Shown here: one piece after another, positions 26,666 to 35,811 of the stretch
Layout of the letters: every line of letters begins with the position of its first letter
Position numbering within the stretch: the stretch's first letter is position 1
Assembly: GCA_018823175.1 (NCBI GenBank)
Contig: JAHJIY010000001.1
Span: 1-51,872 of the forward strand
Reading direction: 5' to 3'
DNA length: 51,872 nucleotides
DNA from: Pseudomonadota bacterium
GTDB taxonomy: Bacteria; Desulfobacterota; Desulfobulbia; Desulfobulbales; JAHJIY01
Notes under the pieces: model-generated
Told to the model about the DNA's origin: nothing
The model's input: the letters and a program-made list of their open reading frames with translations, nothing else
Database searches by the model: none
Made by a program: the position numbers and the translations under genes

Positions 26666-29281
26666 ATGAAAGGTTCCGCCCTGACCCAACTTTCAATCAA
26701 AAACCCTAAACTTGTCACCACCATTCTGGTGCTACTGACCCTGGCCCTGGCGGCCCTGATCATCATGGTCAAGGTTGACACCGACCCGGAAAATATGTTG
26801 TCGGCTACCGAACCGGTCCGCCTGTTTCATCACCAGGTCAAAAAAGAGTTTACCCTGCACGACATGGTGGTACTCGGGGTGGTCAACGAAAAACACCCCA
26901 ACGGCGTGTTCAACCCCGCCACCTTGAACCATGTCCATGAACTGACCGAGTTTGTCAAAACCTTGCACGACCCCAACCACCCGGAGATGCGGGTCGTAAC
27001 CGAAAACCTTATTTCCCCCGGCACAGTCGACACCATCGAACAAGCAGGTCTAGGGCAGGTCAGTTTTGACTGGCTGATGAAGACCCCGCCGACCACCGAG
27101 CAGGAAGCCCTGAAAATCCGCGATAATGCCATGGGTAACCCCTTACTCAAAGGCACCCTGATTTCCGAAGATGAAAAAGCAATCGGAATCTACATCCCGA
27201 TCAGCAGCAAGGATTTTGCCGCCCAGGTCCGCAAGCGTCTGCTGAAAAAAATTGAATCATTCAGTGATCAAAACGGCGACCAGTTTTATATCACCGGCCT
27301 GCCGGTAGCCGAAGACACCTTCGGCCAGGAGATGTTTATCCAGATGGCGATCTCCGCCCCCCTGGCGATGCTGGCAATTTTCCTGCTGATGCTCCTGTTT
27401 TTCAAACAACTCAAACTGATTATCGCGCCGATGATCATCGCCATGATGTCGGTCTTCTGTACCATGGGACTTTTAATCGGCACCGGCAATACCCTGCATA
27501 TCATGAGTTCGATGATCCCCATCTTTCTGATGCCGATTGCGGTAGTCGACAGTATCCATATCCTGAGTGAATTTTTCGATTCCTATCCGGCGATCAAAGA
27601 CCGCCGTAAAACCATTGAACATGTAATGGGCCAGTTATTCACCCCCATGCTCTACACCTCCCTGACCTCGGCGGCCGGTTTTGCCTCTCTGGCCCTCACC
27701 CCGATCCCGCCGGTCCAGGCCTTCGGAATCTTTGTGGCGATCGGCATCATGCTGGCCTGGCTTTTCACCATCCTTTTCGTGCCGGCCTATGTCATGCTGA
27801 TGAGCGAAAAAAGTCTGGAAGGATTCGGCGTTTCCGCCGTCAATAAAGACAACCAACCCAGCTCCGCCCTTTCCCGCTTCCTGAAATGGATGGGCGGTTT
27901 TACCTATAAGCGTTCCAAACTTATTATGGTCTTCACCCTGCTGACCTTGCTCGTGGCAGGCTACGGGATCAACAAGATCGTAATCAACGATAACCCGATA
28001 AAATGGTTTACCCCCAGTCATCCGATCCGGGTGGCCGACCGGGTGCTCAACCATCATTTTGCCGGCACCTATGAAGCTTATCTGGTGTTGACCGGCGCCG
28101 AGCCTGATCTCGACCAAGACGGGGTCGCCGCTTTACTTAACAAGGAAATAACCGGACCGGAAATTACCCCAACAATTGCCCAGGAGGCGATGACTCTGCT
28201 CTCTGCCGCCAAGGCAGAAAGTAAAAGCGCCGACGAACTCCTGACCAAGGTGGCAATAAAGTGGGAAGAACAGATGGACGCCGCCCCGGATGAGACTTAC
28301 AATAGCTGGGTAAATATCGTCGATCTGGTCGACAAGATCAGAAACCGCGACCAGATCTTCAAACAACCGATCGTTCTCAACTACCTTGCCTCTCTACAAA
28401 AGTATCTACTGGACGGCGGCATTGTCGGCAAATCAAACTCAGTCACCGATGTGGTTAAAAAAGTGCACCAGGAACTCTTTGCCGGAGAAAGTGAATACTA
28501 TCGAGTGCCAGACTCGATTGGCGCAGTCAGTGAGTGTCTGATTTCCTTCCAAAACAGCCATAAACCAGATGACCTGTTTCATTTCGTCACCCCCGATTAC
28601 ACAAAGGCCAATATCTGGCTGCAACTGAGAAACGGTGACAATCAGGGAATGGAGGCGGTAGTCAAATCAGTTGAAAAATTCATGGCCGACAACCCGCCGC
28701 CGGTTGCCTTAAATCACCAGTGGGCCGGGCTAACCTACCTCAACATTGTCTGGCAGGACAAGATGGTCTCCGGGATGCGCGAGGCCTTTCTCGGCAGTTT
28801 CGTGATAGTTTTCGTAATGATGGTCATTCTTTTTCGTTCCGTGCTTTGGGGCATGCTGGCCATGGTGCCACTGTCGGTAACGATCGCCATTATCTACGGA
28901 ATCATCGGCCTGATCGGCAAGGAATACGATATGCCGGTGGCAGTCCTTTCCTCCCTGACCTTAGGACTGGCCGTTGATTTTGCCATCCATTTTCTGGAAC
29001 GATCACGGATGACCTTCAAAAAGACCGGCTCCTGGAAAGCTGCAAGCAAAGAGATGTTTGAAGAACCGGCCCGGGCGATTACCAAAAACGTAATCGTGAT
29101 TGCGGTGGGCTTTACCCCGCTGCTCGCCGCCCCGCTGGTCCCCTATAAAACGGTGGGCGTATTCCTGGCCAGCATCATGGCGATTTCCGGCATCGGCACC
29201 ATGATTATTCTGCCGGCGATGATTACGATTATGCAGAAATGGTTATTTAAAAAAAACCGCCTGAACATAGGTAAGGAGTAA
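26666..29281 (+). CDS. MMPL/RND-family exporter
   Basis: An 871-residue inner-membrane transporter with two repeats. Each has a leading membrane segment (about 15-37 and 415-435), a large periplasmic loop, and a cluster of membrane helices (about 225-375 and 710-855). Conserved patterns include MIPIFLMPIAVVDSIHILSEFF and LTLGLAVDFAIHFLERSR, typical of MMPL proteins that move lipids or hydrophobic compounds. GGAGAAG precedes the ATG. The next genes encode a LolA-like periplasmic protein and an outer-membrane barrel, which together make a plausible trans-envelope export pathway for a hydrophobic substrate. Confidence 0.92.
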   Translation: MKGSALTQLSIKNPKLVTTILVLLTLALAALIIMVKVDTDPENMLSATEPVRLFHHQVKKEFTLHDMVVLGVVNEKHPNGVFNPATLNHVHELTEFVKTLHDPNHPEMRVVTENLISPGTVDTIEQAGLGQVSFDWLMKTPPTTEQEALKIRDNAMGNPLLKGTLISEDEKAIGIYIPISSKDFAAQVRKRLLKKIESFSDQNGDQFYITGLPVAEDTFGQEMFIQMAISAPLAMLAIFLLMLLFFKQLKLIIAPMIIAMMSVFCTMGLLIGTGNTLHIMSSMIPIFLMPIAVVDSIHILSEFFDSYPAIKDRRKTIEHVMGQLFTPMLYTSLTSAAGFASLALTPIPPVQAFGIFVAIGIMLAWLFTILFVPAYVMLMSEKSLEGFGVSAVNKDNQPSSALSRFLKWMGGFTYKRSKLIMVFTLLTLLVAGYGINKIVINDNPIKWFTPSHPIRVADRVLNHHFAGTYEAYLVLTGAEPDLDQDGVAALLNKEITGPEITPTIAQEAMTLLSAAKAESKSADELLTKVAIKWEEQMDAAPDETYNSWVNIVDLVDKIRNRDQIFKQPIVLNYLASLQKYLLDGGIVGKSNSVTDVVKKVHQELFAGESEYYRVPDSIGAVSECLISFQNSHKPDDLFHFVTPDYTKANIWLQLRNGDNQGMEAVVKSVEKFMADNPPPVALNHQWAGLTYLNIVWQDKMVSGMREAFLGSFVIVFVMMVILFRSVLWGMLAMVPLSVTIAIIYGIIGLIGKEYDMPVAVLSSLTLGLAVDFAIHFLERSRMTFKKTGSWKAASKEMFEEPARAITKNVIVIAVGFTPLLAAPLVPYKTVGVFLASIMAISGIGTMIILPAMITIMQKWLFKKNRLNIGKE

Positions 29282-29285
29282 AATT

Positions 29286-30077
29286 ATGAACAAAATATTT
29301 ATTTTAACCAGCGCGGTCCTGGCCTTTATCGCCGGGACCACCAATGCGATCGCCGCCCCGGCGGTTGACGAAATAATCAACCGGGCCAACCTGGCGGCCT
29401 ATTACGGCGGAGACGATGGCCGGGCCGAGGTCGTAATGACGATCACCGATTCCCAGAATCGGGCCAGAGTGCGAGAGTTTATCATCCTGCGCCTCGACCA
29501 AAAAGACGGCGGCGAGCAGAAATTCTATGTCTACTTCACCAAACCGACTGATTTCAAACGAACCGTCTTCATGGTCCACAAACATATGGACCGGGATGAC
29601 GACCGCTGGATGTATCTGCCCAAACTTGCCCTGGTTAAAAGGATTGCCGGGTCCGACAAACGGACCAGTTTTGTCGGGGCCCACTTTTTCTACGAGGATG
29701 TTTCCGGCCGTTCAGTGGATGAAGACACCCATGAACTAATCGAGGAAACCGCTGACCGTTATGTCGTTAAAAATACCCCGAAAAACCCGGCCGATGTCGA
29801 ATTTTCCTCCTACACCGTCTGGATCGACAAGAAAAATTTCATGCCGATGAAGGCCGAATATCTTGACAAAGAAGGCCGCCGATCCCGGGTAGTCGAAGCC
29901 CTGGAAGTAAAAGATATCCAGGGTTTTCCCACCGTCACCAAATCACGGGTGCAGGACCTGGTCTCCGGCGGGGAAACCATCAGTGAATTTAAAAATATTA
30001 AATACAATATTGGTCTGCAGGATAATATCTTCACTGAACGATACCTGAAAAAACCACCCAAAGAAGTGAGAAACTAA
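29286..30077 (+). CDS. LolA-like outer membrane lipoprotein-sorting protein
   Basis: A 263-residue periplasmic protein. The signal peptide ends near ATNAIAAPA. The rest is a beta-rich LolA/LppX-like fold with motifs TRMITD-like VVMTITDSQN, DDRWMYLPKLALVKRIAGSDKRTSFVG and YEDVSGRS typical of the group found beside MMPL transporters. It probably carries a hydrophobic cargo between the inner-membrane pump and the outer membrane. The gene starts 4 bases after the MMPL stop, with AAGGAG in between, so translation is tightly linked. Confidence 0.9.
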   Translation: MNKIFILTSAVLAFIAGTTNAIAAPAVDEIINRANLAAYYGGDDGRAEVVMTITDSQNRARVREFIILRLDQKDGGEQKFYVYFTKPTDFKRTVFMVHKHMDRDDDRWMYLPKLALVKRIAGSDKRTSFVGAHFFYEDVSGRSVDEDTHELIEETADRYVVKNTPKNPADVEFSSYTVWIDKKNFMPMKAEYLDKEGRRSRVVEALEVKDIQGFPTVTKSRVQDLVSGGETISEFKNIKYNIGLQDNIFTERYLKKPPKEVRN

Positions 30078-30090
30078 TTAATTTTCCATC

Positions 30091-31404
30091 ATGAAATCCA
30101 GATCTATGCAGAAAGCAATAATTAACACAAAAAGAACCGGCGGGATAATGGCCGCGCTGCTCATCACATTATCTGCCGTCTCAGGTTGGGCCGAGGAAGA
30201 TCAATCATGGCGCGAGCGGTTAAGCGCCAACTATCAAACCGAGGTAACCGGCTTTACCGAAATCCGCTCCGGCTGGCGGCTAGCCGACGATCCCCATGAA
30301 GATGACGACTCGATCAACGAAATGCGGCTGCAGCTTGATTTAAACAAGGAATTTACCCGGGCAACCCTGAAATTAAAAGGCGACCTGGTCGGGGATCTGG
30401 TTGACGAAGAAACCCGGGCCGAACTTAGGGAGTTTAACCTGCAATTTTCTCCTCTGGAGATAATGGATGTAAAGTTAGGCCGCCAGGTCAACACCTGGGG
30501 CACCGGGGATCTCTTATTCATCAACGACCTGTTCCCCAAGGACTGGGAGTCATTTTTCATCGGCCGCGATGATGAATACCTCAAAGGCCCTTCCTGCGCA
30601 GTCAAGAGCAGCCTGTTTTTTGGGATTTTCGACCTTGACCTGGTTTACATGCCGCGGGTTGCCCCCTCGGTCTATATCGACGGCTCGCGTATTTCCTACT
30701 GGAACAGCATGCTGGGCCGGACGGCCGGTCAGGATTTCGTCTTTGCCGATCAGCAACGCGACAACTTTGGCTCGGACTTTGAATTTGCCAGCCGGCTGGC
30801 CAAGTCAATCGGCAGCACCGAGGTCGCCCTGTACGGTTATTATGGCTTCTGGAAAACCCCGGAAGGGATGATCCCCGCCACAAACCTCCTTTATTATCCC
30901 CGCCTGGCGGTTTACGGCGCCAGCCTGCGCGCCCCGATGCTTGGCGGCATCGGCAATCTCGAACTTGGTTTTTATGATTCACTGGAAGATCGCGACGGCG
31001 CAGACCCCTTGATCCGCAACAGTGAATGGCGGTTGCTCACCGGTTTTGAACATGAGCTGGCTCGCAATCTTACCGGCGGCATCCAGTATTATCTTGAATA
31101 CATGCAGGACTACAATGCCTATGAATTAACAGCTGGGCCGACCCCAAAAGACGAGTACCGACACCTGCTCACCATGCGACTGACCAAACTAATGATGAAC
31201 CAGAACCTGCGGCTCTCACTGTTTGTTTATTATTCACCCTCGGACCAGGACAGCTATCTGCGCCCGAAATTTAATTATAAAATCACCGACCGCTGGACGG
31301 TGGACGGTGGCTTTAATCTGTTTTTCGGAGCAGAGCCCCACACCTTCTTCGGACAATTTGAAGACAACAACAATGCCTACGCAGGACTGCGCTGGAACTT
31401 CTAA
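30091..31404 (+). CDS. Outer-membrane beta-barrel protein of the MMPL operon
   Basis: A 437-residue exported protein. The signal peptide ends near SGWAEE. The mature part has alternating amphipathic strands, with GRQVNTWGTGDLLFINDLFP as a well-conserved block and a C-terminal aromatic end (GLRWNF) as expected for a barrel inserted by the BAM complex. It is a member of the DUF1302-like/porin type of barrels that travel with MMPL and LolA-like genes. The gene is 13 bases after the LolA-like gene and is the presumed outer-membrane part of the export path. Confidence 0.85.
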   Translation: MKSRSMQKAIINTKRTGGIMAALLITLSAVSGWAEEDQSWRERLSANYQTEVTGFTEIRSGWRLADDPHEDDDSINEMRLQLDLNKEFTRATLKLKGDLVGDLVDEETRAELREFNLQFSPLEIMDVKLGRQVNTWGTGDLLFINDLFPKDWESFFIGRDDEYLKGPSCAVKSSLFFGIFDLDLVYMPRVAPSVYIDGSRISYWNSMLGRTAGQDFVFADQQRDNFGSDFEFASRLAKSIGSTEVALYGYYGFWKTPEGMIPATNLLYYPRLAVYGASLRAPMLGGIGNLELGFYDSLEDRDGADPLIRNSEWRLLTGFEHELARNLTGGIQYYLEYMQDYNAYELTAGPTPKDEYRHLLTMRLTKLMMNQNLRLSLFVYYSPSDQDSYLRPKFNYKITDRWTVDGGFNLFFGAEPHTFFGQFEDNNNAYAGLRWNF

Positions 31405-31438
31405 CTACATCGCAACTTTTTCAGGGAGATTAAACAAC

Positions 31439-31633
31439 ATGATCATTACAGACTGGATTCACACCATCGCCGGAATTTTTATCCTGGGCAGCCTGGCTTT
31501 AGGAACCTGGGTAAATCCATACTGGTATTTATTCACCGCCTTTGTCGGGGCCAATCTCTTCCAGTTCGGCATAACCAAATTCTGCCCAATGGGACTTATC
31601 CTCAAAAAACTGGGCGTCCCCGAAAGCAGATAA
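31439..31633 (+). CDS. Small DUF2892 (YgaP-like) membrane protein
   Basis: A 64-residue inner-membrane protein with two hydrophobic segments (about 6-25 and 28-43) and FGITKFCPMGLILKKLG at the end, the pattern of DUF2892/YgaP C-terminal membrane domains. The rhodanese part of YgaP is not present. The start at 31439 is supported by AGGGAGA ten bases upstream. It is the last gene before the operon terminator. Confidence 0.85.
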   Translation: MIITDWIHTIAGIFILGSLALGTWVNPYWYLFTAFVGANLFQFGITKFCPMGLILKKLGVPESR

Positions 31634-31682
31634 CAGAATAGATTATCAGACAGCAGCACCTTACAATTTAATAATTTATCTT

Positions 31683-31718
31683 AAGGCGGATCAGGGAAAA
31701 CTGTTCCGCCTTTCTTTT
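31683..31718 (+). terminator. Intrinsic terminator of the MMPL operon
   Basis: AAGGCGGA (31683-31690) and TCCGCCTT (31705-31712) form an 8-bp stem with a 14-base loop, followed by TTTCTTTT. It lies 50 bases after the stop codon of the small membrane protein gene. Confidence 0.85.
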
Positions 31719-31855
31719 AACGATCAGCCGAAAGATCTATGCGAAAGGTGCGAAAGCGAAAGAAGGTCGGACCTCATAGGATTCATAAGATTACTAACGA
31801 TCTTCATAATAGCCGAACAAAGTTTCTACTTCCCGGAAATTGATGAAACTGGTCG

Positions 31856-32098
31856 ATGACCAGGATTATTTTCATGGAGTATGTGAAAATGATTCTCCTC
31901 GACGAAACCTAGCAGATGAAAGCCCTGGCAGGCAATGTCTGCTCCAGAAAAGTTCTGGTTCTGACCACCGATGACAATCTGTATGATGCCATGAACGTCT
32001 TCTCTCGTAACGGTATTTAGGAGATTGCAATAGTTGAGACCACGGATGATCACTGAATTGGGATACTAAAAAGGAAGGAGTGTCATCGCGCGATATAA
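31856..32098 (+). pseudogene. Decayed CBS-domain gene fragment (ClC channel-like C-terminus)
   Basis: In one frame, broken by three stops inside the alignment, the sequence reads EYVKMILLDET, stop, then VLVLTTDDNLYDAMNVFSRNGI (31955-32020), stop, EIAIVETTDDH, stop, IGILKRKE. This matches a CBS domain of the kind at the C-terminus of ClC-type chloride channels: the TTDDNLYDAM...FSRNGI...IAIVE...IGIL spacing is correct. No intact copy is in the window. I take it for the remnant of a once longer gene; the upstream membrane part is not recognisable. The surrounding 31720-32220 has no other gene. Confidence 0.7.
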
Positions 32099-32223
32099 CA
32101 GGTAAACCCTGAGCCGGGAATCAGCGAGAAGATGTCTGAGGTCCAGATGAAATAAAAGTGAAAACTTACCTTTGATCTGACACTCCTCAAAAAATAATCT
32201 GTCCGCTGTTCAATCTGAAAAAT

Positions 32224-32272
32224 ATAAAAAAATCCCGAAGACGATAAACGGTCCCGGGATTTTTTTATTGTT
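32224..32272 (-). terminator. Intrinsic terminator downstream of ilvC
   Basis: ATCCCG and CGGGAT, flanked by runs of A and T, form a stem with AAAAAAATCCCG on one side and CGGGATTTTTTT on the other. It lies about 31 bases after the ilvC stop on the minus strand and is symmetric enough to work in both directions. Confidence 0.8.
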
Positions 32273-32302
32273 GAGTTTAAAGCAGCTTATGGTGATCAAA
32301 GA

Positions 32303-33781
32303 TCAGGCGGAGACGATTGCCTTCATCCCCTGCATTGCCGCCCGTAACTCCTGACCGACCTCTTCGATTAGATGAGAGCGAATCTCACCATTTACCATGA
32401 CCAGAGTCTGATTATCAACTCCGTTGTCTTGAAGAACTAGCCCTTTGCCGATTACATCGGTATTAACCCCAGCCATGAAATCCTTCAGCAGCGGAATGCA
32501 GGCATGGGCAAAAAGGTAACAGCCGTATTCGGCAGTGTCGGAGATAACCCGGTTCATTTCATAGAGCTTCTTGCGGGCGATGGTGTTGGCAATCAGAGGA
32601 GTCTCATGTAATGACTCATAGTAAGCTGATTCCGCTTCGATTCCGGACAGAACCATAGTTTCGAAAGCCAGTTCAACCCCTGCTTTTACCATGGCTACCA
32701 TCAGGATTGCCTTGTCGAAATATTCCTGCTCAGAAATTTCACCGGCAGCTTCGGTCTTTTCAAAAACTGTCTGACCGGTCTCTTCCCGCCAGGTAAGCAG
32801 ATTGATATCATCATTTGCCCAGTCTGCCATCATGGTTTTAGAGAAATCACCGGAGAGAATATCTTCCATGTGTTTTTCGAATAATGGCTGCATGATCTCT
32901 TTCAGATCCTCAGCCAGATCATAGGCAATCAATTTGGCCGGGTTTGAAAGACGATCCATCATATTGGTAATACCACCATGCTTTAATGCTTCAGTAATGG
33001 TCTCCCAACCGTACTGGATCAGCTTGACTGCGTAAGGAGCATCGATCCCGTTTTCGGTCATCTTGTCAAAGCATAGCAGAGCGCCGGCCTGCAACATGCC
33101 GCAGAGAATAGTCTGTTCGCCCATCAAATCAGATTTAACCTCGGCCACGAATGATGATTCAAGAACCCCGGCCCGGTCGCCGCCTTGGGCTGAACAAAGT
33201 GCCTTGGCGATCTCCAGGCCATCGCCATTAGGATCATTCTCACCGTGGACGGCAATCAGGGTAGGAACTCCGAAACCACGAACGTACTCGGCCCGGACTT
33301 CTGAACCAGGACATTTGGGCGCCACCATAATGACGGTCAGATCTGAACGAATCTGAGCGCCCTCTTCAACGATATTGAAACCATGGGCGTAAGAGAATAC
33401 GGCTCCCTGCTTCATCATTGGCACAACAGTCTCAACTACGTTTGTGTGCTGTTTGTCTGGCGCCAGGTTCATGACGATATCGGCGGTTGGCAGCAGTTCC
33501 TCATAAGTCCCAACGGTGAAACCGTTTCCGGTAGCATTTTTATACGACTCACGCTTTTCGGTGATCGCTGCAGCCCGTAAAGTGTAAGATACGTCGAGAC
33601 CACTGTCACGCATATTAAGGCCCTGGTTAAGGCCCTGGGCACCACAACCCACGATGACAATCTTCTTGCTTTTAGCGTATTCGCAACCATTGGCGAATTC
33701 ACTGGCATCCATAAAACGGCAGGAGCCGAGCTCCTGGAGCTGACGACCGAAGGGTAATGAGTTGAAATAGTTCTTAGACAT
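32303..33781 (-). CDS. ilvC: Ketol-acid reductoisomerase, class II (long form)
   Basis: A 492-residue NADPH-dependent enzyme of valine, leucine and isoleucine synthesis; it converts acetolactate or acetohydroxybutyrate to dihydroxy acids. The sequence opens as in the enterobacterial enzyme: [19 protein letters not shown] and [25 protein letters not shown] (Rossmann loop). It has a duplicated C-terminal knotted domain, so it is the long class II type and not the 330-residue class I type common in most bacteria. AGGAGAAAATC precedes the ATG. A LysR gene like ilvY is divergent from it. A 54-bp repeat lies in its leader. Confidence 0.97.
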   Translation of the reverse strand: MSKNYFNSLPFGRQLQELGSCRFMDASEFANGCEYAKSKKIVIVGCGAQGLNQGLNMRDSGLDVSYTLRAAAITEKRESYKNATGNGFTVGTYEELLPTADIVMNLAPDKQHTNVVETVVPMMKQGAVFSYAHGFNIVEEGAQIRSDLTVIMVAPKCPGSEVRAEYVRGFGVPTLIAVHGENDPNGDGLEIAKALCSAQGGDRAGVLESSFVAEVKSDLMGEQTILCGMLQAGALLCFDKMTENGIDAPYAVKLIQYGWETITEALKHGGITNMMDRLSNPAKLIAYDLAEDLKEIMQPLFEKHMEDILSGDFSKTMMADWANDDINLLTWREETGQTVFEKTEAAGEISEQEYFDKAILMVAMVKAGVELAFETMVLSGIEAESAYYESLHETPLIANTIARKKLYEMNRVISDTAEYGCYLFAHACIPLLKDFMAGVNTDVIGKGLVLQDNGVDNQTLVMVNGEIRSHLIEEVGQELRAAMQGMKAIVSA

Positions 33782-33806
33782 GATTTTCTCCTAATATCTA
33801 TGTTTG

Positions 33807-33860
33807 TAAAGCTGAGTTGAGACAGCTAGTCTGCTCAAATGAAACTTATGCTCTTTGGAT
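33807..33860 (+). repeat. Single diverged copy of the 54-bp repeat, in the ilvC leader
   Basis: This segment begins TAAAGCTGAGTTGAG and contains GTCTGCTCAAATGAAACTTATG, a diverged form of the unit repeated in tandem at 51687-51848 (about 85% alike by eye, with one inserted base). It can form a stem between TTGAG(A)CAG and CTGCTCAA. It lies 26 bases upstream of the ilvC start, antisense to the ilvC transcript. Confidence 0.8.
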
Positions 33861-33935
33861 GAAAAAATGAAATTTTAATTAGTTAAGCTTAGGTTATTTT
33901 TCGTGTTGCGTAAATTGATTTGTTTGGTACGCTGT

Positions 33936-33952
33936 ATTGCGATACACGCAAT
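33936..33952. promoter_or_regulatory. Palindromic LysR-type operator between ilvC and ilvY
   Basis: ATTGCG-ATACA-CGCAAT is a perfect inverted repeat with the T-N11-A core of LysR-family sites. A related half-site, TTGCGTAAA, lies at 33906-33914. Both are in the 215-base divergent region, about 45 and 90 bases from the ilvY start. By analogy with enteric IlvY, the regulator probably binds here, activates ilvC and represses itself. Confidence 0.75.
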
Positions 33953-33996
33953 TTAAAGTGTTGCCATAAATTCAAACTAATGCTGGTGTAAATTGT

Positions 33997-34872
33997 ATGG
34001 ATATCCGTGAGCTGGAAATATTTTTAACCCTGGCTGACATGCTCCATTTCAGTCGGGCCAGTCAGGTCTGCAATATAAGCCCTTCTGCCTTGACCAGAAC
34101 TATCCAGAGACTGGAAGAGCAGATCGAGCAACCGCTTTTTTTAAGGGACAAGCGGAAGGTCTCTCTTTCGGCAGCGGGGGAACAGTTCCGTATTTATGCG
34201 CGGCAGACCATGCAGGAGTGGCAGAGTTTTCGGGCCACAATTAAAAATGAGCAAACAGTGGCGGGCAGCCTTTCAATATATGCATCGATAACTGCCGTTT
34301 ATAGTTTGCTGCCCCATTTGCTCGAATCCTTTCGGAGCACCTATCCGGAGGTGCAACTGGATTTACGGACCGGAGCGGCTGAACAATCGGTAATGCAGGT
34401 TAAGAACGGTGAGATTGATTTGGCGGTTGCAGCCTTGCCTGATCGGAATCGGGCCCAGATCGAATTCCTACCGATTACCACCACTCCTCTGGTCTTTATT
34501 GCCCCTGTTGGGGCGGTAGTGGTTACATCTTCCGGGGAGCTTGACCTGAACAATACGCCGCTGGTTCTTCCCCAAACCGGCTTGTCGCGGAGACGGTTGG
34601 ATAAATGGATGAAGAAAAATCATATTACCCCAAACATAACTTCCGAGGTATCCGGAAACGAAGCGATCATTCCGATGGTTACTCTTGGTTGCGGCATTGG
34701 GATTGTCCCGCAATTGGTTCTGGATCGGAGTCCATTCAGAGACAAGGTCGTAATTCTCGAAAATTCCCCACAGTTAGAGCCATATGTAGTAGGCCTTTGT
34801 TCGACCAAGCGCAATCTGCAACGGGCAAATGTTAAGGCCTTCTGGGAGTTGGCTATAAAGCAATCAATGTAA
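33997..34872 (+). CDS. ilvY: LysR-family regulator, IlvY-like
   Basis: A 291-residue DNA-binding activator. Residues 1-60 form the winged HTH: MDIRELEIFLTLADMLHFSRASQ, then SPSALTRTIQRLEEQIEQPLFLRDKRKVSLSAAG. The effector domain has GEIDLAVAALP, LSRRRLDKWM and GNEAIIPMVTLGCGIGIVPQLVLD. Both length and these blocks match E. coli IlvY, which senses acetolactate/acetohydroxybutyrate. It is divergent from ilvC with a palindromic operator between, the same arrangement as in enteric bacteria. Strong call from sequence plus position. Confidence 0.92.
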   Translation: MDIRELEIFLTLADMLHFSRASQVCNISPSALTRTIQRLEEQIEQPLFLRDKRKVSLSAAGEQFRIYARQTMQEWQSFRATIKNEQTVAGSLSIYASITAVYSLLPHLLESFRSTYPEVQLDLRTGAAEQSVMQVKNGEIDLAVAALPDRNRAQIEFLPITTTPLVFIAPVGAVVVTSSGELDLNNTPLVLPQTGLSRRRLDKWMKKNHITPNITSEVSGNEAIIPMVTLGCGIGIVPQLVLDRSPFRDKVVILENSPQLEPYVVGLCSTKRNLQRANVKAFWELAIKQSM

Positions 34873-35006
34873 AGTTGCTGATCTAAGCCACCAAGACAAG
34901 ACAGACCAGTAATTGAGATATGTTTTCAGAATCGTGCAATAACGCAAGCCCTTTTACCAAACCTTACTTTCGCTCGACATTTTCATGATCCACTCAAGTC
35001 CTGGAA

Positions 35007-35750
35007 TCAAGCTGGGATGTCAATCCCCTTGTTACCTGATTTTGATTCCTCTATTAAATTTAATATTTCCTGGCCCAGCGGCCTGAAATTATTAACCGCC
35101 TCTTCTTTGCTTTGGCTCCAGATCATCCGCCCAAGAACTTTTACCTGACCGATTTCGGCGATGGTTCGCATATTATCCCGAACCAGAGTCTCGTCCTCGG
35201 CCGGGCCGCTGTCGGATAAAATCACGCCCAGAAGTTCCAATTCCCGGTGGCGCATGGCCTCCAAAATCAACAGGGTATGATTGAGCGTCCCCAGCCCGCT
35301 TCGCGCCACTAAGATTGCCGGCATTTTAAAGCGCCGCAACAGATCAGCCAGTAACAGGTCCCGACGCAGAGGCACCAGCAGGCCACCGACCCCCTCGACA
35401 ATTAAAAACTCATAGCGCTCGAGCAACTCTTTATAACAGGAAACCAGAAACTCCGGCTCAACCTGCTTGGCCTCAAGTTCTGCCGCCAAATGGGGAGAGG
35501 CCGGGAATTCAAACTTATAAGGGACTTGCAACAAGGACAAATCCGCGGTCAAGGACAGACCGGCAAAATCAAGACAATGTTTGAGATCAGCGGCCTGCCC
35601 CGCATCACCAGTACTCACCCACTTCTGATAACCGGCCTCAAGGCCCTGCTGCCGCATGAAATTAAGCAGGAGACCAGCGATAAAGGTCTTGCCGACCGAA
35701 GTATCGGTGGCGGTAATAAATATTGAGTTAATTTCTGCCAAACCGGTCAA
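35007..35750 (-). CDS. bioD: Dethiobiotin synthetase
   Basis: A 247-residue ATP-dependent carboxylase that closes the ureido ring of dethiobiotin from DAPA and CO2, the step before BioB. The P-loop is TATDTSVGKT (about 12-21). The substrate loop and the VEGVGGLLVPL motif (about 118-128) are present, as is SGLGTLNHTLL. The start is TTG at 35750, supported by GGAGG seven bases upstream; no ATG fits. It follows the BioH-BioC fusion, with a hairpin element in the 138-base gap. bioA, bioB and bioF are not in the window. Confidence 0.93.
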   Translation of the reverse strand: MTGLAEINSIFITATDTSVGKTFIAGLLLNFMRQQGLEAGYQKWVSTGDAGQAADLKHCLDFAGLSLTADLSLLQVPYKFEFPASPHLAAELEAKQVEPEFLVSCYKELLERYEFLIVEGVGGLLVPLRRDLLLADLLRRFKMPAILVARSGLGTLNHTLLILEAMRHRELELLGVILSDSGPAEDETLVRDNMRTIAEIGQVKVLGRMIWSQSKEEAVNNFRPLGQEILNLIEESKSGNKGIDIPA

Positions 35751-35811
35751 AAAATCCTCCGCATCGAAAACTGCTGGTGCCGGCCCTGAATAGATATAAC
35801 CACCGAACTAT

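Noticed and set aside
31826..32053. 75-residue minus-strand open frame
   Set aside because: It is the antisense shadow of the decayed CBS-domain fragment, which matches a known domain on the plus strand.
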